64,000 nt of DNA from Setomelanomma holmii (Eukaryota; Ascomycota; Dothideomycetes; Pleosporales; Phaeosphaeriaceae): NCBI GenBank assembly GCA_010015745.1, contig ML978195.1, forward strand, positions 1 to 64,000. Reading direction: 5' to 3'. Shown piece by piece: positions 12,120-21,850 of this stretch. How positions within the stretch are numbered: the first letter of the stretch is position 1; each line of letters starts with the position of its first letter. Made by a program: the position numbers and the translations under genes. The notes beneath the pieces were generated by a model. That model was not told the origin of the DNA. It saw only the letters and a program-made list of their open reading frames with translations, and did not search any database.

Positions 12120-14557
12120 ATGGCAGATCCCGACACCTACGGAACAGCAGCGAACACGGTGGTAAACAGATTCTACGTTTCAGATGCCGAACTCGCTGCG
12201 CTCATTGACCGCCTCGGTACGGGCGACGACGATGAACTAACGTTGCTTGACAAGGTACTAGACGTCATTGAGACGGTCAAAGAAAATGTCCTTGCTGATT
12301 GGGCTCGCCTAAGCGCGATTGTTCGACGACACGAAGCGACACTGTGGAAGAGATGGATGAAGAAGTCCCAGGCAAAGAGACAGGAAGTCTTGCTCAATGT
12401 GTGGCCTCATATGCCGAGAATGCATAGGCCGGATATCCAGAATTGGGCTCCTGAGCATGAGAGAGGTGCAGCAAACGATGCCTGGGTATCAATGGGCGGG
12501 TTGTGGCAGTACATCAATGTTGAGGACCTTACAGAAGGAAAAATCGCTCCTCATCTTCAATAGTTGGGACCGATATCATCCTTCAGCGTTTCCGAGCTCA
12601 CTCACTGTGCCTGTACGAAGATTGTACTTCCAGTCGGAGATCTCTTTCCCAATTACAGAGTTCTGCTTGTCGAAGAACTTAACGACACATCGGATTCAAA
12701 TGCATATGGACGCGTCCTCGAGATGACTTCAAGAGACCTCGCGTATCGATGGGACTTGCAAGGGCACGGAAACGGGCTTACCGAAGGTCTCCAGACACTT
12801 CAGGCTCAACAAGGGATTTACCAATTCCTGGTGAAATGTTGCGAATGGATTCTGCACGACATTCGTCCGGACGATCTCGTCAGCGACAGCTATACGATGC
12901 TGCCGAAGCCTCCAAGTCTTCTCGAGCATAAATACGCTTGCAGCACATTCACTGATGCGGCTAAACGAGCCCCTTATGTTTCCGCCGGCGGACCGACTCT
13001 GGAGAGAATTCAGTATTTGATATCCGCAGCACTCGACGATGTCAAGGATCACCTATGGGCACTCCGCGAAGACCCAGCATATTTCGCCCACGAAGTGAAC
13101 TCTTCCCGAGCCCACGACGTTTCCAATTTACTGTCTATAGATGGAGATAGGAAGGACTATAGCAACATATCGCTGCGTCATGGCTTGGGCCGGGCAATGC
13201 GCACATCGTGTCTACTTGCCATAGAATGAGACATTATCCACGAGCAGTGGGACAAGGGAAAAACATTGTGAGATGTCCGCAAGCCAGGTACCAGAGCGGA
13301 ACGCTCGGCAGCATATCTGACTGCCTATCAGATCTTGCAATCCGTGGCAAGATCCTGCAGGAGGGTGCTAAAACAATACTTTCCTGCGCAACCCGCATAT
13401 CTACCCTATATTCGAAGACGCACCGTGCAAACCGATAGTGTAGAGACTTTCTTATTGGAGCCAGCAGCAGACGTGACATTGTCTCCGATCGGACAAAAGG
13501 TCTTCTCGGCGCTGTTGGCAATCAGTGACATTTAGATCAGTGAAGAGCCCGTGCATGCCCTGCTCGATGAGCTCGAGACCTACTGTTCAAAACAACCTTT
13601 GGCGAGACAGTAGATCTCGCCTTTGGTAGAACGCATCTTGACTCATCTATTGATCGCGATAGAGTGTATGTTCCAACCCAGGATTCAGCTACCAGGGACC
13701 CAGTGGCAATATAGCATGGTCCGGCTCAAGCCTGCGTTGGAGAAACCTCTCGAGGATCGCCGTGCAGCTCTCGAGATTCTTCAGAATGGCTTCTTCTACA
13801 AAGTCGCTGCTTTCAAGCTCGGTAATCTTTCGGACGGCAAATTCGAGTATCCTGATGAGGATCAGCGACGAAAGCCACTGTCGAGGCGAGAATCAAGGCA
13901 GAGCGAAGTCTGGATAACTACTGGAAACATGTCGATAAGAGTGTTCGAAGATGTACGGGGCAATCGCAGCAGGTAAACATCCGGCGCATCCTGAACCAGT
14001 GCGGAAATCTACGAAGGACGTCACCGTGGGTGAATACTCCTAGGGGCGATGAATCTGGGCCCGCTTATGACCACGACTACATCCCATTATCAGAGACATT
14101 CCATGACTCCGCGAAGGATATAACTGGCAATGTCTTCCGACTCTCTGTAACTCTCAAGGCCAAGACCAAGACTCGTGGAAGCGACCTCGCGCCACCAAAC
14201 CTGCGGTTGAATGCTCAAGACGAGCCGAACAAGATTCCCCAACGATCTATCTACCTTGTTGACAAAGACTCGCATCGTGTCTTCAAGACCCTCTTCTATG
14301 CGATCAATGATGGCGGGCTCCCACGAAATATTCGCTGGGCTGAACTGGTGAGGACTTTCACCAAGCTCGGTTTCTCAGCCGAGAAGTTGCACGGGTCGGC
14401 CTGGCAATTCACCCCTAGGAAGCTCGACCTGAATCGTGGCATACAGTTCCACGAGCCTCATTCCGATGGAGAAGTATCTCTGCCGCGTGCACGGCGGATC
14501 GGGCGTCGACTGAGCCGGGCGTATGGGTGGGACGGGACGATGTTCAAGCGGAAGTGA
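12120..14557 (+). pseudogene. decayed paralogue 3 of the DUF6604-like family
   Basis: The copy begins at ATG 12120 and keeps the N-terminal KRWMKKS...WP...HRPDIQN block intact. Near 12540-12600 the conserved HPSAF segment is in a different frame from its flanks, so two compensating shifts are needed. A LWALREDPAYF block follows, then more shifts around 13150-13350 and 13950-14030. TAG codons at 13533-13535 and 13611-13613 lie in the frame that aligns with paralogue 1. The C-terminal segment from 14030 is open again and carries ITGNV, LGFSAEKLHGSAWQF, FHEPH and RRIGRRLSRAYGW, ending at 14557. Paralogues 1 and 3 complement each other in the alignment: each shows residues where the other is broken. 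Confidence 0.75.
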
Positions 14558-15153
14558 AGAACTTCGCGGTACTGCGAGCAGATTCGGTATGCGCCATTGT
14601 GCACGGAGCATATCTAGCCCACAAGGGCGCAGCGAGCTCGCTTGACGTTATGACCTAAGTGCGGATTCACATCGGATATGTTCGAGTGAGAGAGTACTGG
14701 AGCAACGACGGAATGGTGGTTGCGAGCGATGAACCACGGTGACTTCTCCTGAGCGCACGGATGCAACGCTAGCCAGTCAACCTTTCAATGTCTTCGAGGT
14801 TCTTCTCCTCCACCATTGTCCAACTTCCTATCTTCCACAATTGTCCACTTTTCTGTCTTTCCATAACTTCGCCCAGGAGAAAAATGCTGTTCTCTCCGTC
14901 TCGCCGACCTGGACATTAACGTCATGCGATCATCTTCGTCTCTTTCAACAGTGGCCGCGTATATATTTGCGCATACATGTTCTCAAAGGATGAAAGGAAA
15001 GGTACACTCTTATGTGGTCATAACAACAGCTAGGAGCCAACACTACGTACTGTGAGGATCTTGCGCGTGAGCACTTCTCACCGTGTGGCTCCATCGGGGG
15101 AAGAAAGATGTCGGAGGCCCTCCGCGGTCCCTGCATGAAATCGACCTGTGGTA
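14558..15153. other. intergenic, no gene recognised
   Basis: The stretch runs from the end of paralogue 3 to the left end of the pogo-type element. I see no gene. The last two bases (TA, 15152-15153) are one copy of the element's target duplication. Confidence 0.5.
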
Positions 15154-15326
15154 CGGCGGACTGTTACGGTACCGTAGAGAGGTCGAAAACCAAAAAGAGA
15201 TTTTTGAAACCAAAGAACACCAAAACCTGGTTTTTAACCCCACATATCTCCACCACCACTGGCTCGAATTCAACGATAGATAGCTTAACGTGTTCCACCA
15301 GTCATCCGCCAGACCCACCAAAATCA
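15154..15326. repeat. left terminal inverted repeat of the pogo element
   Basis: The left arm is intact and uninterrupted. It pairs with 16364-16482 (outer part) and then 16063-16101 (inner part) of the right arm. Similarity weakens between about 15170 and 15235 through small indels and is near-perfect from the CACATATCTCCACC segment inwards to about 15326. Confidence 0.85.
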
Positions 15327-15395
15327 GTACAGGTTAAGATAGAATAGCTCAACAACCACCAATTTAATTTGTCTAAAACTTTGACAAACAATAGA

Positions 15396-16042
15396 CTAGA
15401 TCTGTCTACATTGAGTCCTGTTATGACCTTGTACATGACATTTACTGCACGTTGGTGGTGCTCTTGTTCGTGCCTGTGGGGTCACTGCTTGGTCACTCGG
15501 CTGGACACCCATTTGAGCCTCTGTGACCAGCGCACGACCTTCCTGAGCCTGTAACGCTCCTCCACGGGCTATATACTGTGTCTGCTGTTGAAGTTTACGT
15601 CGCTGGCGGTGGTTAGCTGCTCTTAGCCTTGAATTCTCCTCAGCTAAGATTGTCGCTGAGTTCATGGCAAGCTGACGAAGCGTGACACCCAGTTCTTGCC
15701 TACAGGTTGTGGTGGTGGATTTTGGGCACGATTTGTGAGCAGAACATCTGCCATTCGTCGTACATCAATGATCTGGGGGGGAACGCCTCGTCGATCAAGG
15801 TCTAATATCCACTGAACCAGACACTGCTCTTCAATAGGAGAGAGCTTTTGTTTCCATGCGTTGACTGTAGCTTGTGGTAGGGCACCTGCAAGGCATCCGC
15901 ATAAGGTGGATCGAGGGGTATCATACAAGACTGAGATGCGATGGACGCGTAATTTTTTGTTCCTCTGAAGCGCAAGGGAAGCAAGAGCTAGCCTGCCCTC
16001 CTTTTGGGTAGGCAGAGGCTGTAAGGTTGGGAGTTGAGCCAT
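15396..16042 (-). pseudogene. pogo/Fot1 transposase remnant, DDE domain deleted
   Basis: The first part starts at ATG 16042 and encodes a psq-like helix-turn-helix region, then the CENP-B-type DNA-binding segment (EEQCLVQWILDLDRRGVPP ... VGKNWVSRF), breaking off in frame near 15662. A second frame, 15665-15396, resumes with the C-terminal tail of these transposases: LAEENSRLRAAN, an Arg/Gln-rich stretch and a C-x2-C-x4-H-x4-C zinc knuckle (CSKC...GH...C). The whole catalytic DDE domain, several hundred residues in intact relatives, is missing between the two parts, and the join is out of frame. The remnant could at most encode a short DNA-binding peptide. Confidence 0.85.
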
Positions 16043-16062
16043 CTGAACGTGTTCAGGCGCGT

Positions 16063-16482
16063 TGATTTTGGTGGGGCTGGCGGATGACTGGTGGAACACG
16101 TTATTTAAATGCGCTTAATCAGATCTATTGACTGCTAGTATGTTTTTAAAATATTATAGGCTTGTGATAGTGTTGCAGGTGGGTATAGTGGGTTGCTAAG
16201 ACTGTCGGCGTTCTTATTTTGAATTCTCCGATGGTCTTAGCAAACCTCTGAGGATCGTAGCTACCTACAAACGTCGCAAGGCCTGCCTGCAGCACTATCA
16301 CAAGCCTAAAATTTATTAAAAACATACTAGCACTCAATAGATCTGATTAAGCGCATTTAAATAAGCTATCTATCGTTGAATTCGAGCAAGTGGTGGTGGA
16401 GATATGTGGGGTCAAAGCCTTGGTCTTCAGATTCTGATTTTCTGATTTTGGTTTTCGACCTTCATAGTGTAACAGTCCGCCG
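16063..16482. repeat. right terminal inverted repeat, interrupted by a MITE
   Basis: The outer part (16364-16482) and inner part (16063-16101) together mirror the left repeat without a gap once the segment 16104-16361 and one TA copy are removed. The transposase frame begins just inside this arm. Confidence 0.83.
16104..16361. mobile_element. 258-base MITE nested in the pogo inverted repeat
   Basis: Both ends read TTTAAATGCGCTTAATC inwards, and the inverted similarity extends about 75 bases through a TGCTAGTATG segment and an AT-rich patch. The insertion is flanked by TA at 16102-16103 and 16362-16363. Removing it with one TA copy rebuilds the pogo right repeat exactly. It has no coding capacity. 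The TA duplication and fold-back structure point to a Tc1/mariner-mobilised MITE. The target duplication equals that of the host element, but its termini are unrelated to the host's, so another transposase family member presumably moved it. Confidence 0.85.
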
Positions 16483-16681
16483 TACTGTGACGCAGTGTAT
16501 CGACACCAACACGTCGGAACGCGAACATTCGCGACGTCAATCGGGTGCGGGGTCTGCGTGTACCAAGATTCATATAGCCGACATAAATACAATGCTGAAT
16601 CACAATATCAGATGCCATCTCGCCCAAAGGATTGGCCTGCAAACAGATCTGGAATGAGCATATCGAAGATCAACAATTAAC

Positions 16682-18119
16682 ATGTCCGAAATCAAACCAT
16701 TCGACCCAACAATCCCAAAGGAAGAAGTCGACCGTCTCCTCCGCAAACTCGCAGATACGAGACTTCCTCAGATACCCGTCGTACCAGACGCTGGCGACGA
16801 CTATGGTAAACTTCCTTCTACTCAGGACACTCTGACATATTAAACACTCAACTAACATCTCTCTAGGCCCCTCCCTAGAATGGATAAATACCCTCTACAA
16901 CCACTGGCTCAAATCCTTCTCCTGGCCACGCGCCCAGTCCCAAATCTCCGAATGGCACCACTACACCACGACCATCGAGTCGCTAACCGTACACTTCATC
17001 CACGAAAAAGCACGCGTGCGCCAAAAAGACGCCATCCCACTTCTCCTCGTGCACGGCTGGCCGGGTACATTTTTCGAATTCCAAAACGTCATGCACGGCT
17101 TGCTCGAACCCAAAGACTCTTCACAGCCCGTGTTTGATTTAGTTGTACCGAGTTTGCCGGGATTCTGCTGGTCCCAGGGCCCGCCACGTGGGTGGACGTT
17201 ACAGGACACTGCAAGAATGTATGATGTGTTGATGAAGCGTCTCGGGTACACGTCGTATGCAGCGCAAGCCGGGGATTGGGGACACTGGGTTATTCGCGAA
17301 CTCGGGTCTGGACGGTATCCTGCGTGCAAAGCGGTACATACGAACATGTGTCCTGGTGCGCCGCCAAAGGGGTACAAGATGAACGAGAAGGAGCAGCGAG
17401 CGATGGATCGGGCGCAGTGGTGGATGGGGGATAAGGAGATGTTGTACGAGGGACATATGGGGTATGCGATTGAGATGAGGACGAGACCGCAGACGATTGG
17501 CGTTGCGTTCAATGGTAACTCGACGATTGGCTCTTATCAAGTCAGACGGCTGGACAAGCATGCTGACGAGCACCAGATAACCCAGTAGGAATAATGATGT
17601 TCATCGGCGAAAAATATCACGAACTCGCAGACCCGAACATCGGCACCGCAACGCTACAGAACGAGCAGTTCAACCACGACATTTGCACCACGCTGTCACT
17701 GTACTTCTTCACACCGCCGAGTATCATGACAAGCATGTTATGTTACTACAACAACGTACGCCACGAAGTCTACACCGAATTCAACGCCAAACCCGAAAAC
17801 CTGATCCGCGTGCCGCTCGGCGTGTCTACGTTCCCGTACGATGCGTTTCCGGTGCCGAAAGCTGGGGCGGAAACGACGTGTACGGATCTGAAGTTCTTCC
17901 GGGGTGAGTTTGCTTTCCTACGTTTTCTTCACTTTTGTTGGATTGAAGTGTCCTTCATGAGGTCTTGAGGCGGCCGACATTGGGATGGGAAAGGAAGCTG
18001 ACGACAATGCTGACAATATGATAGAACGAGATCTCGGCGGCCACTTTGCGTGTATGGAGTGTCCGACTGAGATGCTCGGCGATATGCGTGAGTTCTTTGG
18101 CGAGTTCTACAAAGCGTAA
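16682..18119 (+). CDS. epoxide hydrolase (microsomal type), 397 aa
   Basis: Four exons: 16682-16805, 16867-17514, 17577-17903 and 18025-18119, all joined by GT-AG introns. The product opens an epoxide ring with water. It has the N-terminal EHN region followed by an alpha/beta-hydrolase fold. Visible motifs are the oxyanion HGWPG (104-108), the nucleophile Asp178 in QAGDWGHW, and the catalytic His373 in GGHFACME encoded by the last exon. The length is normal for the family, about 400 aa. At the third exon the downstream acceptor (17586) was rejected because the one at 17576 gives the conserved NPVGIMMF continuation. The DDE-less pogo element ends 199 bases upstream of the start, so the promoter is squeezed into or beyond transposon DNA. 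The likely role is detoxification or oxidation of lipid or xenobiotic epoxides; the substrate is unknown. Confidence 0.9.
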
Positions 18120-18811
18120 GAGGATGTATCCTTGTAAAGAATGCTCATGTGCGTTTCCCAAGTTTACAGATGGGCGGTGCCAATGGAGCAATTTATGAAT
18201 CGACAAACACTGTTGCTCTTGTGCGCAAGTCTTCCCTAGCATGAGATCGATAATTGAAAGGTTGCATTGGTCGCAAGTAGATTGTGCAGGCTCGTACAAG
18301 TGGTCAGATGTGAGAATCGTAGGGATATCTGAGGTTTGAGTCTTGATAGATAGAGAGATCTCCCCAAATGCTATGTCGCGGAGTGCATATCGTTCGCCTA
18401 GTATATCATATTAACGTTGCTGCATTCTATGTTATCTAACCGCGCGCGATTTGAAAGAAGAGAAGTCTGGAACGAATAAGTTGAATTGATGCTCCACCAC
18501 TACCAACCCTCCTAGCTCAGATTTTGACGTTGGGGTCGTCCGTGTGATCGTCAAGGCTAGAACCCGGATCTTGTCTCTGAAGACGGAGCCGTCGCTTCTC
18601 TTCCTAGCCTTCCGCAAGCATCCTCCTTAACTCCACTTGCTTGACAGGATCCTCAAAGCATTTGTCGGGGTTTTGCCGCTCCCAGAGCCATAGGTACTCT
18701 TTGATACTTGATTCTCCCGGCAAGGCAATCAGCCATGTGTCTAACAAACATGATATGTGCGTGCGCAGGGTTGACGAGGGAAAGCTCGGGAGTAGGGTAT
18801 AGGAAGGGAGC
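18120..18811. other. convergent intergenic region
   Basis: The 3' ends of the epoxide hydrolase (plus strand) and NEDD8 (minus strand) face each other across about 690 bases. Open frames on the minus strand here, including the one running out of the last NEDD8 exon, are probably 3' UTR. Confidence 0.5.
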
Positions 18812-19257
18812 TTAGCAGCCGCCACGAAGGGCAAGTACCAAATGTAGTGTGGCACCGCCTTCTAGAGCGTAGTCAGCTGCAGTTTTCTCGTCCGCCCTGT
18901 AAAGAGAGTTAGTACTTTGTCCCGAGGTCCTGTGGAAGCTTTGAAATGCTCGTTGGGAAGACATACATCTGCTTGCCACCATAGATCAAACGCTGCTGTG
19001 CCGGAGGAATGCCCTCCTTCTCTTCGACGCGCTCCTTTATCCTCGAGACCTATCTCTCGTCAGCGTGCGCTCCTGACGCCATGACTTGCGCTTCTATGTT
19101 TGAGAGGGTTTCCGTACCTTGTAGTCCGCCTCGATATCAAGCTCAATCTCCTTGCCGGTCAGGGTTCGGACTCTATCACACGCGTCAGCATCTCTTCCTC
19201 TATCAACGCCTCCACAACATGGAGCTCCATAAGTATTCCAACATACTTGATCTGCAT
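18812..19257 (-). CDS. RUB1: NEDD8/Rub1 ubiquitin-like modifier, 77 aa
   Basis: Four very short exons: 19257-19247 (11 bases), 19172-19118, 19049-18967 and 18896-18812. The joined product starts [20 protein letters not shown] and contains [12 protein letters not shown] and [11 protein letters not shown]. It ends LALRGG plus one Cys before the TAA. NEDD8 is conjugated to cullins through its C-terminal glycine and so activates SCF-type ubiquitin ligases. Ala in LALRGG, where ubiquitin has Arg (residue 72), is the residue that separates NEDD8 from ubiquitin in E1 selection. The precursor carries only one residue (Cys) after the Gly-Gly, to be removed by a processing protease. Each intron has GT-AG ends. 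This is a core housekeeping gene next to an accessory region. Confidence 0.95.
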
Positions 19258-21850
19258 CTTGACTGAATCAAGTTATGCCTCAGCGATCGTGTCGTGGCAG
19301 TAGCGAGACCTCTCGAGGACTTTGGCGTCGACTTCAGTTTTGACGTGAGATATTATGAATGCGTTGAGTTCGTGAGCGAGTGTTGAGTGTGTACCAAGGG
19401 TCGCAGTAATTGCAGTTGTGATGTGCTTAGGCAGACAGCGAGGCGGTCGCGGTTGTTTGCTAGAGCGGGCTGTCAGGCTGCAAGCTGCACTTACCAATCG
19501 ATAAGCCAATGGTGAGGCAAGGGGACTGCGCCACGGGGCGGGGCAGGTGTGGCGCATGTGGCACCTATCACCACGACATGGAGCGTGAAGACATTATCAT
19601 CTCACTTGGGGATTTACGTCTGCAGTACTGTAGGAGTGTGAGTAAGATGAAAATGCGAGATTTTCGTCGCTCGTTAGACAGTCAGAGACGTTAGCGAGCA
19701 GTGGCACACCATTCCAAGTGATCAAAGGATCAGATACAAGTTTCAACATCACCAAGAGGCCCAAAGAGGATTCTGACACTTTTTCCACCGGCTCGTACCG
19801 CGGCTCCATCCGTCGAGCTCTAGGCTCCAACTCACCTGCCCACCGACCAGATCCTCGGAACCGTCACGCCGCTTACCACCTCCATCCGCGCCACGTCTCA
19901 GCCCCATCCCAATGCTTCGGCGACCCATCAATCCAAGCTCAGTCCCAACCGGCACTTTCCAGCATTAGCTCAATTCTATCCTTAGATCTGTCGTCGTCTC
20001 CTTTCGTCAGACCTGTCACATTTACATCTCATGATGTCGCATAAAGAAAAGCCAGACAGCCACATCCGTATCTAACACCCAATCAGCATCACCCTCGAAG
20101 CGACAGAGTCAGAGAATTTGCTGTAGCACCGATGAGCTGAGACTGGGCGTAATGTGGGCTTCGGATCTGATCCGAAGGGAGATCGGCTTAACAGATGCAC
20201 AGTGGAAGAAGCCTGCAATGCTAGTTGCAAGTTTGTTGTTTGTTGGAAATTAGGTGGAGTCAGGATGTGCTGGGAAGTCAAGACGCATCTCGACTCCCCA
20301 GCAGCCTGTTCGCCTCCTGAATTGTTGACAGTACCGAATCGATCAGATCTGGCACATCTAGATACCTATACACAAAACCCTGCTGGGCGCACCCCATGCG
20401 TGCCCATCGCCCTCGCGCTCGGCACCTCAACCCGGGTGCTCGATGCTTATGCCAGAGTCCCCAAAAAATCTACAAGCCGCCGAGACTATTTACAATGTTA
20501 AAACAAAAAGAAGGGTAAGGTAACGCGAGATGCCAGCAAGACAAAGCTCGCTGTGAGATAGAAAGTGAACATTCGTCCGCCCAGTGCGGGGAGACGGGGT
20601 ATATGCGAACAGTTTGTAGCCAACAGGAAGCCCAGGGTATTTCTGATAGAGGAACAACAAAGGAGACGATATGGTGGTCGTGAGATGTCCAGCACGCGAG
20701 AAGTCGTGGTGCCTGACGCGTGATGCAGTAGATGAAGGTGCGGTATACCAGATGCCGCAGAAATGAGTTCCAGACCCTGGTCACAGACCCGTGAGTATGC
20801 GCCGATATGCTGCTTATCCTTGAAGAATGGTACTGGGAGGTATCGGGCCCGTCTCGAGTGTCCGTCTAAACCGATTAAGAATTTGCCATCGGTCTGTTCA
20901 TCTTGGAAAGGAAGTCCTAGCCGAAGCCAACAAAGAAGGTGTGCCCAGTTCGCCAAAGTGGCTTGTGTCCAGGTCCGAAGAAAGTGGTATTGAGAGAAGT
21001 AGTCTGCGCCTGCGCAACGACCGCTCGTCAAGGTGCCGCTAGCTGATGACAGGATTATTCGCCAGTCGCAGTCAGTCAGAGCTGTGCAGTCGAGAAAAAA
21101 TAGCAGTGTGGTGCAGCATATGTCATGCGCCTTGCGACAGCGAATGATTACGTATGCCCCGCTACGATTAGAAAATCCCGTCTCAAATGCATCAAGAGGG
21201 AACACATGCAGCTTTAGCGGCAGTCGCTGACGAGAGCACTTCGTCGACATGCATGTTCGAATCAACCAGCCGGAATGAGGTGGGGACGCGAAAAGCGGCG
21301 AGTACGCTCCTGGAGGAACAGCATCCAATCGAGCTATCAAGATGCTGTGATAGTGAAATCAAGCGCCTGTATCCAGGAACAGCGCAACCATGGATTCCAG
21401 TCGCCATGCGTCGTTCGGGCATAATGGATTCCAAGATTGAAGAGATTCAGCCGTCGACCCGGAACCGTTGTAGAAAAGGTCCATCTTCCGGAATTAATCT
21501 CGGATAGCCGATCAAGATATCGCTAGATAGCTTGCCTCTGATTGGCTGCATAACCTGCATTGTAAACGACATTGCGACGCAATCTCCAAGAGATGAAAAA
21601 CTGGTTCCTTGATTGTCGAAAGCGGCTGCGACTCGTGCGCTTGATTTCAAGATGAGGGGATTTTGATGTTGTGGAGCTCATTTCGCTTGTAACGGCTGCA
21701 GACTCCAGACTGCAAGAAGGAAATTGGCGTGTGGCGTACGTTGAAATGACGTGCGATCGATGTCGGTAGCTTTCGTGTTCGTGTTTCTAGTTTGCTTATC
21801 GTTTTGTCCAGACCCGGATACGGCACACAATGCTGAAACCCGACCGAATT
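19258..21850. other. gene-free stretch, about 2.6 kb
   Basis: It includes the NEDD8 promoter on its left side. A 280-codon minus-strand frame (20498-21340) begins at TTG, is rich in Cys, His and Leu, and shows no family motif; I do not call it a gene. The right part is probably the 3' UTR of the gene ending at 21851. Confidence 0.4.

Larger units (their letters stand above)
15154..16482 (-). mobile_element. non-autonomous pogo/Fot1-type DNA transposon
   Basis: The element is 1,329 bases long, starts CGGCGGACTGTTAC at 15154, and ends with the reverse complement of the same sequence at 16482. It is flanked on both sides by TA (15152-15153 and 16483-16484), the target duplication of the Tc1/mariner-pogo superfamily. 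Long terminal inverted repeats of about 170 bases frame remnants of a transposase read on the minus strand. The transposase has lost its DDE domain, so the copy cannot move itself. The right inverted repeat is split by a second, smaller insertion (16104-16361). The right end lies 199 bases upstream of the epoxide hydrolase start codon. Confidence 0.88.

Noticed and set aside
20498..21340. 280-codon minus-strand open frame
   Set aside because: It begins at TTG, is rich in Cys/His/Leu without any motif, and lies where 3' UTR of the next gene is expected; probably chance.
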